A DNA stretch of 64,000 nucleotides, taken from positions 125,500,999-125,564,998 of the forward strand of contig JAKGHH010000001.1 in assembly GCA_022828595.1 (NCBI GenBank), written 5' to 3'. Under the pieces are notes generated by a model. That model saw nothing but the letters and a program-made list of their open reading frames with translations, was not told the DNA's origin and made no database searches. How positions within the stretch are numbered: the first letter of the stretch is position 1; the number at the start of each line of letters is the position of its first letter. The position numbers were made by a program, and so were the translations under genes. This DNA comes from Nelumbo lutea (taxonomy: Eukaryota; Streptophyta; Magnoliopsida; Proteales; Nelumbonaceae). Of the stretch, positions 11,111-23,498 are shown one piece after another.

Positions 11111-13010
11111 ACAATAAGCTGCAATTTTCCTCACTCCAATGTGTATTTCTCGGGATGATCTTCAACGAAAATGCATTTCTCTTTGCAGCTTCATCCCCCA
11201 TCCCAGCTACTCCTCCTCCACTCCAGCAGTCCATAGGGCCCCTAGTCGTCTTTCATTCTTGTGACCACTTGCCTCCACCAGCTCCTGCTCCCATACCACC
11301 AATAATTCCTACACCCACCGCCGATCCTCTCATCTTGACCCCTTCAAACCAAGGCACCTCCTCAGAACTGGTCGAAACCCAATCACCTATAGACCCTTCC
11401 CCACCTTCATCAGCTCCAAACCCATCCATCTCCACCCACCCAATGCAAACCCGCTCGAAGAGTGGTATATTCAAGCCCAAAGTCTATACCACTATAAAAT
11501 ACTCACTTGCTGAGGCTAAACCATCATGTTTCTCCCATGCCCAAAAGGATAGCTGCTGGCAGGCTGCTGTGCAATATGAGTTTGATGCCCTTGTTCACAA
11601 CAACACCTGGGTCCTTGTTCCACCCCCTCCTGGTGGAAAGGTAATTGGCTGTAAATGGCTTATTGGATCAAAAGAAAGACCTAATGGAAGCAATTGACAG
11701 ATTCAAAGCTAGGCTGGTTGCCAAAGGCTTCAACCAGCGTGAAGGCATTGATTATTTAGAAGCCTTCAGCCCGGTAATAAAACCCACTACAATTCGTGTT
11801 GTGCTTAGCATTGCCACCTCCAATAACTAGGTCCTGTGACAACTTGACATCCAAAATGCGTTTCTACATGGGGAACTTCAAGAGGATGTATACATGTGTC
11901 AACCCACTGGCTTCGTTGACAAGGATCACCCTTCCTATGTCTGTCATGTTAAAAAGTCCCTCTATGGGTTTAAACAGGCCCTACGGGCCTGGTACCACAA
12001 GCTTAGGTCTTTCCTCCTTCGAGAAGGTTTTTCAATTCTGCTGCTAACTCGTCCTTCTCCATCCACCACACAACATGTGACTACATTTTAGTTCTCATAT
12101 ATGTTTACAACCTCATCATCACAGGTCCCAATGTAAATTCTTGTGAAGCTCTCATCTCTAGGTTGGGTCAGCAATTTGCTATGCGTGATCAGGGCCCATT
12201 ATCTTATTTCTTGGGTATTGAGGCCTCTCTCACCTCCTTCGGCCTTCCATCTCTCTTAGAGGAAATACATAACAGATTTCCTTCATCGTACTTGACTGGA
12301 TGCTACCAAGCCTGTCCACACTTCCTTCTCAGCTGGTGCACACCTCTCCAAACATGACGGTGAACCACTACCTGATCCTAGTATCTACAGACAAATTGTT
12401 GGTGCTCTCCAATATGCCACAGTAACCCGTCCATAGATTGCCTTTTCAGTTAACAAGGCATGTCAGTTTATGAAACAGCCAACCACAACTCACTGGACTT
12501 TAGTTAAAAGGATACTCTATTATCTTAAGCACACCATCTCTCATGGTCTGCTCATCCACCGCTCCAAAAGCCTTGAACTTCATGCCTATGCGGATGTTGA
12601 TTAGGTTGGGTGCCCTGATGATAGAAAATCTCAAGGAGGTTTTTGCATTTACCTCGGGTCTAATCTTGTGTTATGGGCCTCAAAGAAACAACCTACGGTT
12701 TCCAGATTGAGCATCGAGTTTGAATACCGCAGTATTGCCATCGCTGCCTCTGAACTCCTTTGGTTATGGTCTCTTTTGAAAGAGCTTGACCTTGAACCAT
12801 CTGCTCCCTCCACTTTATGGTGCGACAACATCGGTGCAATCTACCTCTCTACCAACCCAGTCTTTCACAGTCGTAGCAAGCACATTGAGTTGGGCATGCT
12901 CACTTCATTTGAGATCATGTCACCAAGAAACTTCTTCAAGTTCATTTCACCTCTATTGGTGATCATCTTGCTGGCATTATGACCAAAGGACTCTTTGCTC
13001 ATCGTTTTGA
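11111..13010 (+). pseudogene. Copia reverse transcriptase and RNase H remains
   Basis: A proline/serine-rich linker (about 11190-11450) leads to the RT start [20 protein letters not shown], then [23 protein letters not shown]-like FSPV, DIQNAFLHG-like sequence and CHVKKSLYGFKQALRAWYHK. The YVDD region around 12085-12115 reads as ILVLIYVYNLIIT-like sequence with the catalytic aspartates changed. RNase H follows (ASKKQPTVSRLSIEFEYRSI, then LWCDNIGAIYLSTNP) and ends near 12980. Stops and shifts near 11694, 11830, 12040 and 12603 break the frame. Confidence 0.85.
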
Positions 13011-13051
13011 ATAGTTGTGATACAAGTTGAACGTATGTTCCCCCATGCTCA

Positions 13052-13216
13052 AATTAGACAATTACACAATGAGTCCACATAGGCAAGCACCAACCATCCT
13101 ACCAGTAGAGGCCCACTCGAACTCTCCCACTCCATCTCTATCTTATCTTTTGTACCTTATCTCCACTAACTATAATTATCTATGAAGTCTCCTACTGTAT
13201 TTGTAACTTCTCTCTT
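13052..13216 (+). repeat. 3' LTR of the Copia element, truncated
   Basis: It matches the first 165 bp or so of the 5' LTR, up to TTTGTAACTTCTCT, then breaks off where a T-rich stretch starts the LINE. The remaining 75 bp of LTR were not found further right. Confidence 0.85.
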
Positions 13217-16200
13217 ATTTTTTTAACCCCAAAGTTTACTCCTAATGGAGGGGTGGCAACTGCAAATTTATTCATATGTAATAAAAAACCTCGGGGGGGC
13301 GGGGGGAGGGATGTGAGGCCTTACCCCTCAAATCTATACAGAGGAAACCCCACTCATATAAACATCAGGTATCCGAGAAACCTACTACTAACAAATTCAC
13401 AGAAAATGGAGACTTAGACCATCTGCAGTAACCAAGTTCTAGACATGGGAAGGAAGAATTTCTTTGCAGTCATAAATAATTTTTTTGAGAAGTTAAGCAA
13501 CCAAGCTTTGCAAGAGCATCCGCCTGTTGATTAGCCTCTCTATAAATATGTACACAAAAGAATTCCAATATGCTCCTAAGCTTATGTATTTGAGAGAACC
13601 AAAACCAAAGCTTCTAAGGGGCTGTACAAACACCGTTAAGTATATCAATAAGGATTTTGGAATCCAACTCATCCATAATCTTATTTAAACCTAAAGCAAT
13701 GACAAGATTTAATCCATCTAGCAAGGCCATAGCCTCTACAACTAAATTAGTATCAGTGCCATAAATGTTGGAGAAGGCACAAACATACCCATTCCTTCCA
13801 TTTCAAATGATACCCCCTCCACCATAGTGGCTTGAATTTCCTTTAGAAAGCACCATCAACATTGAGTTTTAGAAAACCCTCTGGAACTGCCACCAAGTGA
13901 ACCACTTTAATGGTTTTTCCTTTGATCGAATGGATCCGCAACCCCAAACCTTGCAAAGGATAGCTGCTTATTGTAGTTCACCTTATGGTTTATAGATAAT
14001 GAAGAAGACACCTCATGAAACCACCGCAAGACCACCCAAATAACCAGCTTTGAACATCTAAATTTATTTTCCATTTTGCGCCTATTTCTTTCTTTTCAAA
14101 TCCCCCAAACAGCAAAGCAAGCATCAGCCCCACCATAATAGCCCATTGATTTTTAGTCGATGCCGCTAAAAACCAACCAAGAGAGAAGCTCCTTTATATT
14201 CTCATTTCCCCTGAAAGGCAACCCTAACATTCTATTGAAGAAGGGCTACACTTTTTTGAGCTAAACAACCACACACCAACACATGATTGATGTATTCTTC
14301 TGAAGGGTCACGGTAACACACACACATCTGGAAGCTAGTGGAATTCCTAGCTCTTTAATATCAACATCCACACCAATCTTCCCAACCATAAGTTTCCAGA
14401 TAAAGAAACTTATCTTGGTTGGCACTAGCACATTTCACACCACCTTGGACTAGTTCATAGAAGGATGAGTAGTCCTATAAAAAGACCAAGCCGATATTAC
14501 AATAAATTCTTCTTTTCGCCTCAGTTAACCAAACAATTTTGTCATAGAAGTTGGAAAGGCTCACACCAGATCCCTGGATGCTATTTAAGACATTCTCCTC
14601 TAGAAAAACGTGGACCTGATCTAGGTGCCAAGTCCCTTCTTCATCGTTAGGACATCACAAACCCTCAGCTATAAATTTAGCCCTTCATGCTGAAGGATTT
14701 TATCAATCAAGGGGCCATTCATAGTTCATTTATTGAATAAAAATGACTTCTCCCCTACCCACCATCCACCTTGAAAGATGAACTAAATAACCTCTTAGTT
14801 CAATGTTTGCCTTCCAAGTATGAGAAGTGTAGCAAGGAGGGATAGCTGTATAAAAATGATCATGTTTCAACACCTTGGCTTTAAAGAAATCAACACATAA
14901 AGAGTTGTGAAGTAAAGCACCCGGCCATAGAGCCTTCAAGACTGGAAGAGCCTTTGCATGAACATCATACTAGACATCGTCTTTAATTTGGAGGCCTCCT
15001 TTCAGAGAAAGGTCTCAACAATTTTTTTCCTACGCAACCCGCAATGCATGCTGTAAGTTGGGTTAGAATTCGGAATTTGGTCCAGCGAGAAGCTTTTCAT
15101 TCACAACTATTCTTATGATCACATAATAACACTTCTTCCGGCGTTGCCACTGCTGACAGTCACAATACCGACTAGGAACATTGTTTAAGACAATGTATGA
15201 TTAAAACAATCTTGCCTGCCAGGGTTGAAATCAATTGTCGCCTTTCCAACTATATGAGAGATTTTGGTTAACGCATTTTCTGCGCGTACAGCCCTTCAAA
15301 GGCTTGTTTTTGCTTGTCACCCTACCCCAGTTATCGATTGGAATCCCAAGATAAATGAAATGTAATTTCTTATGTCGCATATAACCTGTTGAGCTGAACT
15401 GAGAATTAATCTAGATCTGCTATGAGATGACCCTTTGTGTTGAAGTGAACGAAAGCGAATCTCTTTGCCTTATTCGACAATTGACCCAAACACTTCTCAT
15501 CACCTCTGGGATGGACTTCCATGACTTTCTCTAGCAACTTACTTGGAGCCTGAGTGAATATAATTAGTTTCAATCGGCATAAAGACTATATAGTGTAATA
15601 TACGCAGACACACACCTCGTGGAGTAGCATAAAGGTAACTACAGTGATAATCGCCTCACCTCAATTTTAGGACAAAAATTTTCTAGCTATAGGAAGTTTC
15701 CTTATTGCAATGTATCTAAACAGATATAGTAGACAGAGGGTCCCCTTGACGCAACCCTCTCTGTGGACTGAAAGTATTCCTATGACTCTCATGTCAACAG
15801 AATTGAAAACCAGATAGGTTGTTGTACCATTGTATTTTGACCCAAATCAATTCTAGTTTTCACTTAAAAGTCGAACCCTCTCAAAACAGTAAAGAGAAAG
15901 AGACCAATTCAGTTTAGCATCATATGGCTTTCGACCATGATCTAAGTTTTAGCACCACTATTCCCCCTACCGACTTCCTATCAATATCATTAACCAGTTC
16001 CTACAGATGAAGGGCCAACAATTATCATTGATATTCATCGTCCACTGTTACAAAGGCACGCTGTTCTTGTGAAATTGGTTTAGGCGTAAGATTATTTGCT
16101 AGGTCTGCTTAGTGACTACCTTTGCTATAGTTTTTGTAGAAAAAATTACCTAGATTCTATATGGGGTGAAGGAATCTGCAAAACTTTCAGAGAAAACTTG

Positions 16201-17960
16201 TGCATTTTGGAATCGGGAGAGGATAATAAAAGAGGAAGTGTAACTCACCGGGAGTGTAGTCACCCATTAAAAAAATGTTCGTAACAACCACTTACCAGCA
16301 GTTAGTGGCCAACGATTTCCCAACAAGAAACAAAGAAAAAGGACTTGGTAAAAACTCCATCTGGTCCTATGACCGGGTTAGTCTCTGTCCATGGCGATGG
16401 ACCACTCTCATGGATTTCAGCCTCTGAAAGAACAACAATAAACATCATTGGGTCTTCCTGATTAACACACCACGCACGGGATAACCTCCAACCAACATCA
16501 TCGCCTCCACAATCGTCCCTTCGCTTCTGATAGAACATTACAAAATGTAGTTCAACCTACATTCAATTTCATATCTCTGGTCGCGATCCAGTACATCCAA
16601 TTTTCCTATTGAGTCGTTTGACTTTGCAAATTTTGCTTCTCATTCTATTTCATTTTTTTACAGAGAAGTGGAAAATTTTTGCAATGTTTCTATCCCGCTC
16701 TTCTCTTTCAATCATTTGATTCTAAATTCACTTTGTCGCCAAAGAAAACACTTTCCCTCTGAAATCCTACTAGACTCTCATCAAAGTTTCTATCCTGCTC
16801 TTTGTTCCCCTAAGTTTAAGTGAGACCTGGCGCTACCCTGAACCTTCCAAGCTATCCTTATAAATGATTACATTTCGCGAGCACCCACTTGCGACTCTGC
16901 TCCTTCTCGCCCTCCTCTTTCCACCATCCCTATGAATCGTTCCCAAAAACCTCCCAATTCTCCATTGTTTTGAAGTTTAACCCTCCCTCAACTCTTCAGT
17001 GTAATTTGAAGAAATAACACTCCAATCAAAACGGATCTTGCAGCCCCTGGAACCATTCTCTACGTCCCAGCCATCCCTAACTACATTACTTGATCAAGAT
17101 TGATGAGACAGCCGCATCTCACCTGCCGAATGCTGAAATGGCTTAGGACCTGTCTGCCTTTCCTCCTTACAAACCTAAGAAACTAAAGGATAATGATCTC
17201 GAACGAGGTTTCGCACTTAGATGGCTCATCGGTCTTCCAAGGGAAACAGATTGAAGCCCAAAAAGAGTTTACCAAGAACGCCCGCATCAAGTCGACCCCA
17301 GAACACAACCCAATCATTCCTTATTCTATTGCACCATGTGAATGCCTGCTTCCAAGAGAAAAAACCCCATTGCGTCCACTCAAACCCACCGTATTAATCA
17401 AGATCCACAAAATCCCTCTCTCATTGTTGGGACCAAGCATCATGACTTCTCGCTCCAACCTTTTCCTTCTCCACTAATCAACGCGCCAGTCAATGCAACC
17501 AAGGTTCCTGCCAATGCCCAAGAAGCCCTTAAGTTCTGAGATTGGTTTCCCATTGAACTATTCTTTCCAACCGGTCACACTCTTTGGCATAGACGCCATA
17601 GACGAATATAGCCTCATCGGCCAGAAGTAGCAATTCTCACAATTAAAATATGATTCACCAATGCTTCTCATCAGTTGGCGGTACAGCAGAAAAAACTTAT
17701 TCCAAAACAAAAACAATCTTTTTGCTACTAATATTAATGATCGTAACCAATTCCATATTAAGTCTCCTAGCAAATCGCAGAGGAGAGGTCTCTCAGTCTC
17801 CAGATCATGGTTCAACCATAGCCCACCACTCACAATTTATGATATTTGCAAGAGTTTTTTTTTTAAGCGAGTAATGGAGGGATCATTAGCAATTGCTCGA
17901 AATTTCCGGAAAAGACCATTCATTGGAAACAATTGGAAGTAGCCTTACCTTGGCATATCT
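13217..17960 (-). pseudogene. L1-type LINE remains (endonuclease, RT, RNase H)
   Basis: Read on the minus strand, blocks appear in L1 order. An endonuclease-like piece lies about 17540-17860 (FVYGVYAKECDRLERIVQWE, with upstream DLETERPLLCDLLGDL). The start of the RT is at about 16302-16400 (NPVIGPDGVFTKSFFFVSCW), where families usually read KAPGPDGF. The LHFIYLGIPIDNWGRV block is near 15300, a C-terminal zf-RVT-type piece is in 14730-14939 (LSRWMVGRGEVIFIQ), and an RVT_3 RNase H is at about 13480-13900 (NVDGAF, then REANQQADALAKLG). The T-rich stretch at 13218-13227 may be its poly(A) tail. Frameshifts are very frequent. Confidence 0.75.
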
Positions 17961-18467
17961 GCGATCTACGTTACCCGGCCTGTTTCTCGCTCTGCACATA
18001 TTTTTTTCTAGGCCTTTTCTTTTGAACCACATGCATCCAGTTAAACACATCCAACGCTATGCTTCATCCTCACGAAAGCGCACAAGAAGGACGTTCCATT
18101 CGTTCAGTCATTTGTCGAGCAACTCAGCATTTAGATTTTGTTGGCATTTGTTGTGACCCCATCTTATTAAGTTTTGCGTCCAATTCCAATTTGGAATTCC
18201 TCAGATCCTCGCAAACTCCAGAGCCTTTTTGGCTTCCTAGAAGAGAAGATGACTAAAGTAGTCTCTAGTAGGTATGGGCTGAACAGGCTTCAACATTGAT
18301 ATCATCTTTTGGAAGCAAAAGATTTTTTTACGCCAATCAGAAGGGATCTCTACTATCTCAGTAACCTTAGGTTGTGGAACCTATACCTCCTCCGAATTTT
18401 GAGTTTCTATCAAAACCCTCTTTTTGGTAACTGCAGGTGCTCTTCGCCTTTCCTGGTAGACCTGCTT
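17961..18467. other. Unassigned sequence left of the gap
   Basis: Possibly the 5' end or ORF1 of the minus-strand LINE, but I saw no zinc knuckle or other domain. Single-base errors are likely here (see the gap finding), which would hide coding signals. Confidence 0.4.
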
Positions 18468-18567
18468 NNNNNNNNNNNNNNNNNNNNNNNNNNNNNNNNN
18501 NNNNNNNNNNNNNNNNNNNNNNNNNNNNNNNNNNNNNNNNNNNNNNNNNNNNNNNNNNNNNNNNNNN
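18468..18567. other. Assembly gap, 100 N
   Basis: Exactly 100 N, the usual placeholder for a gap of unknown size. It must hide the outer end of the LTR at 18568, its target-site duplicate, and the missing downstream pol of the Athila-like element whose protease is interrupted at 25054. Confidence 0.95.
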
Positions 18568-20096
18568 CCACAATAAAATATTGGCAGTAAAAGGTGGTTC
18601 TAGCTCAAATCGCGCACCAGGGAGCAATTCAGTAATCTCTTAGCCGAATGGCGTAAAGTCATTGTGTTGGTAAAAATTTATATATTATATTATATAATTA
18701 AAAGAATAACAAACTAAACAAACAAGAGAAAATCAGTCTAACCGAATTCTGGTTCAAGGGTTCAGGTTGAATCGATTGGCAATCCGATCCTAGCGTACAA
18801 TTCAGCATTTCTGGCAATTCAAGCTTTTAACTTTAAGATTTATTAGGATAGCCATAATAAACCTTGTGTTTTTCCTAATTCAGTTGACCAAACCCAGCAT
18901 TCCGATCAACACTTATCACCACTCAACTGGGTACGATAGCATTCCATGTTAAACAATGATAGCATTAAGATTTCTGAAAACAATTAAACCAACATGAAAA
19001 TAATTGAGATAGCTGCAAAGTTACTGAATTTTGTTCCATCGATTTTCTTTTAGGTTTAACCATGTTAAAACATTGGTCAAAGGCTGTCACGAACAAATTG
19101 ACCCAAAAAGATAAGTCAACCTAATTGCTACTTGTACCATATAATTCGTGACAATTACAGATCACCGGAATCCATGGATAGGCAAGTAGGAAAATCAAAA
19201 CAGTTAATTTCAGTTTGTCAGAATTAATTAACATTAACATCCAATAAAAATATGCACAAGAATCAATGAATACTTGAATTAAAAAGCAAGAAAATAAATT
19301 AACTACAGAACCTCACAATGACACAATGCGAACCTCTCCCCTTGAACCAGAAAAAAGAAGCTTAGCTGCTCATGATCTGCGCAATCTCCATGCTTTGCTT
19401 CTCCATGGCCGAACTGATCTTCTTGAGTTGATTGATGCTTGATTGCTGAATGATTGAGTGATTTCTAGAGCTGGTTCGCCCCCCTCTTGAGATAGCCAAA
19501 GGAGAGGGCTGTTTTCCAACTCCTTCTTGGAGATCATCTTATGCTTAGGGAGTTTTGATCTTATCTTGAACTAATCCTATCCTATCTCTTATCTAATACT
19601 CTAATCTCAATCTTTTTATCTCTCTAGGATTACATTCAAGACTTTAGATCTGATAAAACTCTCTCCTTGGAGATTACATTCGAAATTCGGACTCTTAACT
19701 CTTGAATTCGAGTTGGGCTGTTTCAAGGTACTTCTGCGAGTTGGGCTTAAGTTGTGAAATGAGCCTGGTTGCGAACTTGCTCCAACATTGGGCTCATTTT
19801 CATACTCGATGCGGGCAGAATCTGTCAAAACCCAAAACATGAAAGTTGTGGGCCTTCCTTTCATCTTTCTAGTGCTTCTTGAATTATCCAATTCGGTGTC
19901 CGGAATTGAGAGTTAGGCCCAGATTACTGACTGTCGCCGAAACTGTGCAAAATCACCCGATTTGCCATGTTTTCTTCCAATTAACTTCTTTCTTGCCCTG
20001 AATCAAAATATAAAATAATGAGTCCATTTAAGTGCTAAATAAATGTAGAAGAGTGAATATTAGGGGATAAAATTAGGGTTCGTTTTGGTCTCATCA
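18568..20096 (-). repeat. 3' LTR of the gag-protease element
   Basis: It matches 23560-25053 end to end and ends in TCTCATCA (so TGATGAGA on the coding strand). Compared with the partner LTR, it carries many single-base insertions in the first 750 bp next to the gap and very few later. The TATA box present in the partner (GCTATATAAA) is changed here to GCTATCTCAA. Confidence 0.93.
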
Positions 20097-20140
20097 AATC
20101 CCCCCACACTTAAACTTTGCCCGTCCTCGGGCAAGGAAAA
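20097..20140 (-). other. Polypurine tract and adjoining hairpin
   Basis: On the coding strand GTTTAAGTGTGGGGGGATT sits directly beside the LTR start TGATGAGACC and is the polypurine primer for plus-strand DNA synthesis. Next to it (20122-20135) is a short perfect stem-loop, GCCCG-TCCT-CGGGC. Confidence 0.75.
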
Positions 20141-21247
20141 AAACTCAAGTAACACAAGAGAGATTAACTATTGATTTTCAATCTTTCTTTTTCTCTACAT
20201 GAGGCCTGGTTCATTTCATGCTTTAGTTCAGACTTGGTAACCTTTTCCTTTTCATCTCTTTCTCCCCTTTTTCTTGTCCAAGAGTGATCGCAAATCACCA
20301 TTCCTCATGGTCCCAAGTTAAATCGATAGTCAAGGAGACAAGCCTTCCAGGGCTGAAACTCCTTGGACTGCACGGGTGCTCATTGCTTTTAACAAACCAA
20401 TTCAGCCAGATGCAATTACTTTCCTTTGAATCAAAACAAGGTGTGCTTATTGCCATAAGCTTGCTATGTATCACATCTTCACCACTTAGTGTGAATTCCT
20501 AGGATCTGAAGGTGAGAATGGGGTTGGGGTTCTAGGGTGAGTGCATTTTATGCTCCATCTCACCCTTGCCCCCTTTTTTTTTTTTTTTCAAGATGTGAGT
20601 GCATTTTATGCTCCATCTCACTCTTGCTTTCATTTCTAGATGTGAGTGCATTTTATGCTCCATCTCACACTTGTTTTTTGTTTCTAGATGTGAGTGCATT
20701 TTATGCTCCATCTCACATTAGTCACGATTTTAGTTTCAAACTCCCTTTTTCTTTTTCTTTTTTTCACAAGAATCACATGGTTTCACCGCCTGATCCATGA
20801 ATTCATTGATCGTGGTCTCTATATGCCTAACATAGCAAGTTCTAGAATAATCAACCCATGTTTGACAGATAATTATGTGAAAATCAATCAAACCCTTATG
20901 CATCTTGCCTATTGATAGATTAAAATCATGAGATACCATATGCAGCCAAGAAAGATTCAGTTAGTCATGCTTGCATCCTATCTTATCTATTCAACCTAAG
21001 CACATGATTCCTGATAAGTTGAAATCGTTCAAGGATAAGTTTCGGGAGCAAAAATTTGAAGAAGGTAAGGTATCCCAAATTTCCATCAGATTTTCCTAAT
21101 CCCCCACACTTAAGTTATACATTGTCCCCAATGTATGTGATTATGCATAAAGTAGAAAGATTTGGGGGTACTTCCTGTTTGTCTTGTTGGGTTCCTGCTA
21201 AACACAAAAATCAAAACCAAACAAAATAACAAAATTAACTAAACACA
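20141..21247 (-). other. Non-coding 3' interior of the gag-protease element
   Basis: No coding signal was recognised. It holds a second CCCCCACACTTAAGTTATAC motif at 21101-21120, similar to the polypurine-tract region, and the minisatellite at 20537-20720. In a full Athila-like element this place would hold pol and extra sequence; here pol is absent. Confidence 0.5.
20537..20720 (+). repeat. Short minisatellite, four units
   Basis: The block GTGAGTGCATTTTATGCTCC followed by ATCTCAC occurs at about 20538, 20595, 20641 and 20689, separated by T-rich spacers of unequal length. It lies in the non-coding interior, and the small open frame over it is an effect of the repeat. Confidence 0.85.
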
Positions 21248-21306
21248 ATGGGTTGCCTCCCACAAGCGCAATTGTTTAACGTCGTTATGCTCGACGTCCT
21301 CCTTTT

Positions 21307-22184
21307 CTACTTTAGCTCTCGTGGTTTCAGCTTTCGGTGTGCTCCCCTTCCATCCATCATGGGCGGGTTCAAATTTGGAATAGGGGCCTTCGTATCCAAT
21401 TGTGCACTCGATTCTAGCTCCTCATTCATATCTTTTTCAAAAAATTCCTGCACAGTTGGATCAATAGTGTCAACCAAATGGTCTTCATTTGGGTACTTCA
21501 TAGCTTCAAAAATATTAAATTTAATAGTCTCTCCGTCACATTCGACGAAGAGGGTACCCTCATCCACATCTATTTTGGTCTTGGCCGTTTTCATAAATGG
21601 CCTGCCTAATAGAAGTGGGGCTGAACTTTCGATCGTGTCCTCCTCCATCTTCAGAATGTAAAAATCAGCTGGGAAAATTAAATCGTTAACCTGCACCATT
21701 ACATTCTCAACAATCCCTTCTGGGAAGGCGTTAGAACGATCAACTAATTGGATAACAGCTTTAGTTTCCCTTAAAGGACCTAATCTCAAAGCATAGTAAA
21801 TCGAGTATGGCATGACATTGATAGATGCACCTAAGTCTAGCATGGCATGCTCGATTTTCTTATTGCCAACCGCACAAGGTAGGGTGAACATACCTGGATC
21901 AGTATGTTTTTCTGGTAAGGTCCTCTTGATCATGGCTGAAACGTTCTCTCTAACTCTTGAGTCCTGCACCTTGTCTTCTTCTTGTCTTTTATCCACCTTC
22001 CTTGGTGATGTAGGTTCTAGCTGCAGTTCCTTCCCGCTTCTCAGCACTACTGCACTTACATTCTCCTTGGGGTTGACTACCGTTTGTGATGGTAGTTTCT
22101 CGGAGCTCTGCACCTCCAACTTGCTAACGGCAGTGGCAAGTTGGCTGATTTGGTTTCAAATTCTGAATGCTGGCTCTTGTTTCC
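21307..22184 (-). pseudogene. Gypsy aspartic protease (retropepsin-like)
   Basis: The open frame from 22119 to 21307 (270 residues) contains the Athila-type retropepsin: LDLGASINVMPYSIYYALRL (the active site is usually LDLGAS or LDSGAS), QLVDRSNAFPEGIVENVMVQ, and the flap/exit block LLLGRPFMKTAKTKIDVDEG. In an active element it cleaves gag and pol. The frame is open through the domain, which suggests fairly recent activity by helper function. It runs on from gag on the same strand and is followed by no RT. The reading ends about 21307, near a conserved-looking block (GGCAACCC) at 21251-21258. Confidence 0.88.
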
Positions 22185-23446
22185 TATTGAAATTGCTGAG
22201 TATTAGTAGCTAGAGCCTTAACTATATCTTCTAATGACATACCTGAATTCAAGGGTTGGCCTTGCGCTGTGATGGGTGTTGAAAACTGGGGCTGTCGACT
22301 GAAAAAATGGGGCTGGTATTGTTGCTGTCCTCCTTGGTTCCCGTAGCTTAGGTTTGGGTGATCTCTCCACCTCGGATTGTAATAATTGGAGTAGGGGTCA
22401 TACTTTCGTTGGGGCTGGCCCGGGAATCCTCCTACAGCATTGACTTGCTGCATCGAACCATCTTGCAATGATGGACACATGTCCATAGGATGGCCAGGAA
22501 TCGAACAGATACCACACACCCTGGCAGTTTGTACTTGTCCTGCAGCGAGTTGTCTTACCAAAGCAGTTAGGTCAGAAATCTGATTTTCTAAATTTACATG
22601 GCTTACCTCATTAACCCGTCTAATGGTACCGTCTGTCCTAGCACCGAACTGTTGTGAATTTTTGGCCATGTTGGAGATTAACTCCCTGGCCGCTTCGGGT
22701 GTCTTGTTCACCAAGGCTCCTCCACTGGCTGCATCGACCATACTTTCTATCCATGGGCTGAAGACCTTCATAGAAGTATTGGATTAACAATTGTTCAGGA
22801 ATTTGGTGGTGGGGACAACTAGCAACAAGTTGCTTAAACCTTTCCCAATATTCATATAATGTCTCACCACCAAACTGCCAAACTCCACATATTTCTTTTC
22901 TTATATTCGCACCCGGGATGCAGGAAAATATTTATCTAAAAATATCCTATTCATTTCATCCCATGTGCATACAGAAACGGGAGGGAGAATATAAAACCAA
23001 TCCTTTGCTTTATCTCTTAAAGTAAATGGAAAGGCTATGAGTTTTACCTGGTCCTCGGTCATACCGTGGGGTTTCATGCTTGAACAGACGACATGAAATT
23101 CCTTTAGATGTTTGTGAGGGTCCTCACCTGGGAAACCATGAAACAGAGGTAATAATTGAATCAAACCAGATTTGAGTTCAAAGGCTACCTCAAGAGTGGG
23201 GTACGTGATGCATAAGGGCTGTTGGTTCATAATTGGTGCAGCCAACTCCCTTAATGTCCTCTCTCTGTCAGCCATTCTTTCTACTTCTTCGAAAATGGGA
23301 AAATCACAAGTGGGTAGATCGAGATCTGAGTTCACCCTTTTAGGTGAACGATCCTCTCTTTGCTTAGCCTCCTTCCTTAAACGATGGGTGGTCCTCTCAA
23401 TTTCGGGGTTGTACTCGAGTTCACCTTGTTGAGAAGCACGAGTCAT
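22184..23446 (-). pseudogene. Athila-type gag (retrotrans_gag family)
   Basis: The N-terminal part (23446-22901, starting MTRASQQGELEYNPEIERTT) has the retrotrans_gag helices with DKAKDWFYILPPVSVCTWDE and FLDKYFPASR. A frameshift at about 22900-22800 leads to the C-terminal part (22771-22184) with a zinc-knuckle-like CGICSIPGHPMDMCP and a Q/P/Y-rich tail. Gag packages the element RNA. Stops separate gag from protease near 22150. ATG 23446 is close to the primer site and fits a gag start. Confidence 0.88.
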
Positions 23447-23498
23447 AAATCAAGAAGGTTAACAAAAAGAAGGTAATAGCTAAGAAATTAACGTTGCT

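Larger units (their letters stand above)
8799..13216 (+). mobile_element. Degenerate Ty1/Copia retrotransposon
   Basis: This is a nearly full-length Copia element with a 5' LTR (8799-9038), a primer binding site, gag, protease, integrase, reverse transcriptase and RNase H in Copia order, and a truncated 3' LTR (13052-13216). The coding region is split by at least six stops or frameshifts (for example near 9208, 9736, 10747, 11130, 11694, 11830 and 12603) and by missing pieces in integrase, so it cannot act on its own. A LINE in the opposite strand cuts the 3' LTR. Confidence 0.92.

Noticed and set aside
11253..11480. Glycine-rich minus-strand frame
   Set aside because: Antisense of the proline-rich Copia linker.
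18309..18643. Open frames running through the N gap
   Set aside because: They contain unknown bases and carry no real information.
20537..20800. Repeat protein-like open frame (repeated ECILCSIS/AFYAPSH)
   Set aside because: It is produced by the DNA minisatellite in non-coding sequence; unit spacers vary in length and shift the frame.
21248..21661. Plus-strand open frame of 137 codons (also 21812-22213)
   Set aside because: Antisense to the gag-protease coding sequence, with no domain of its own.
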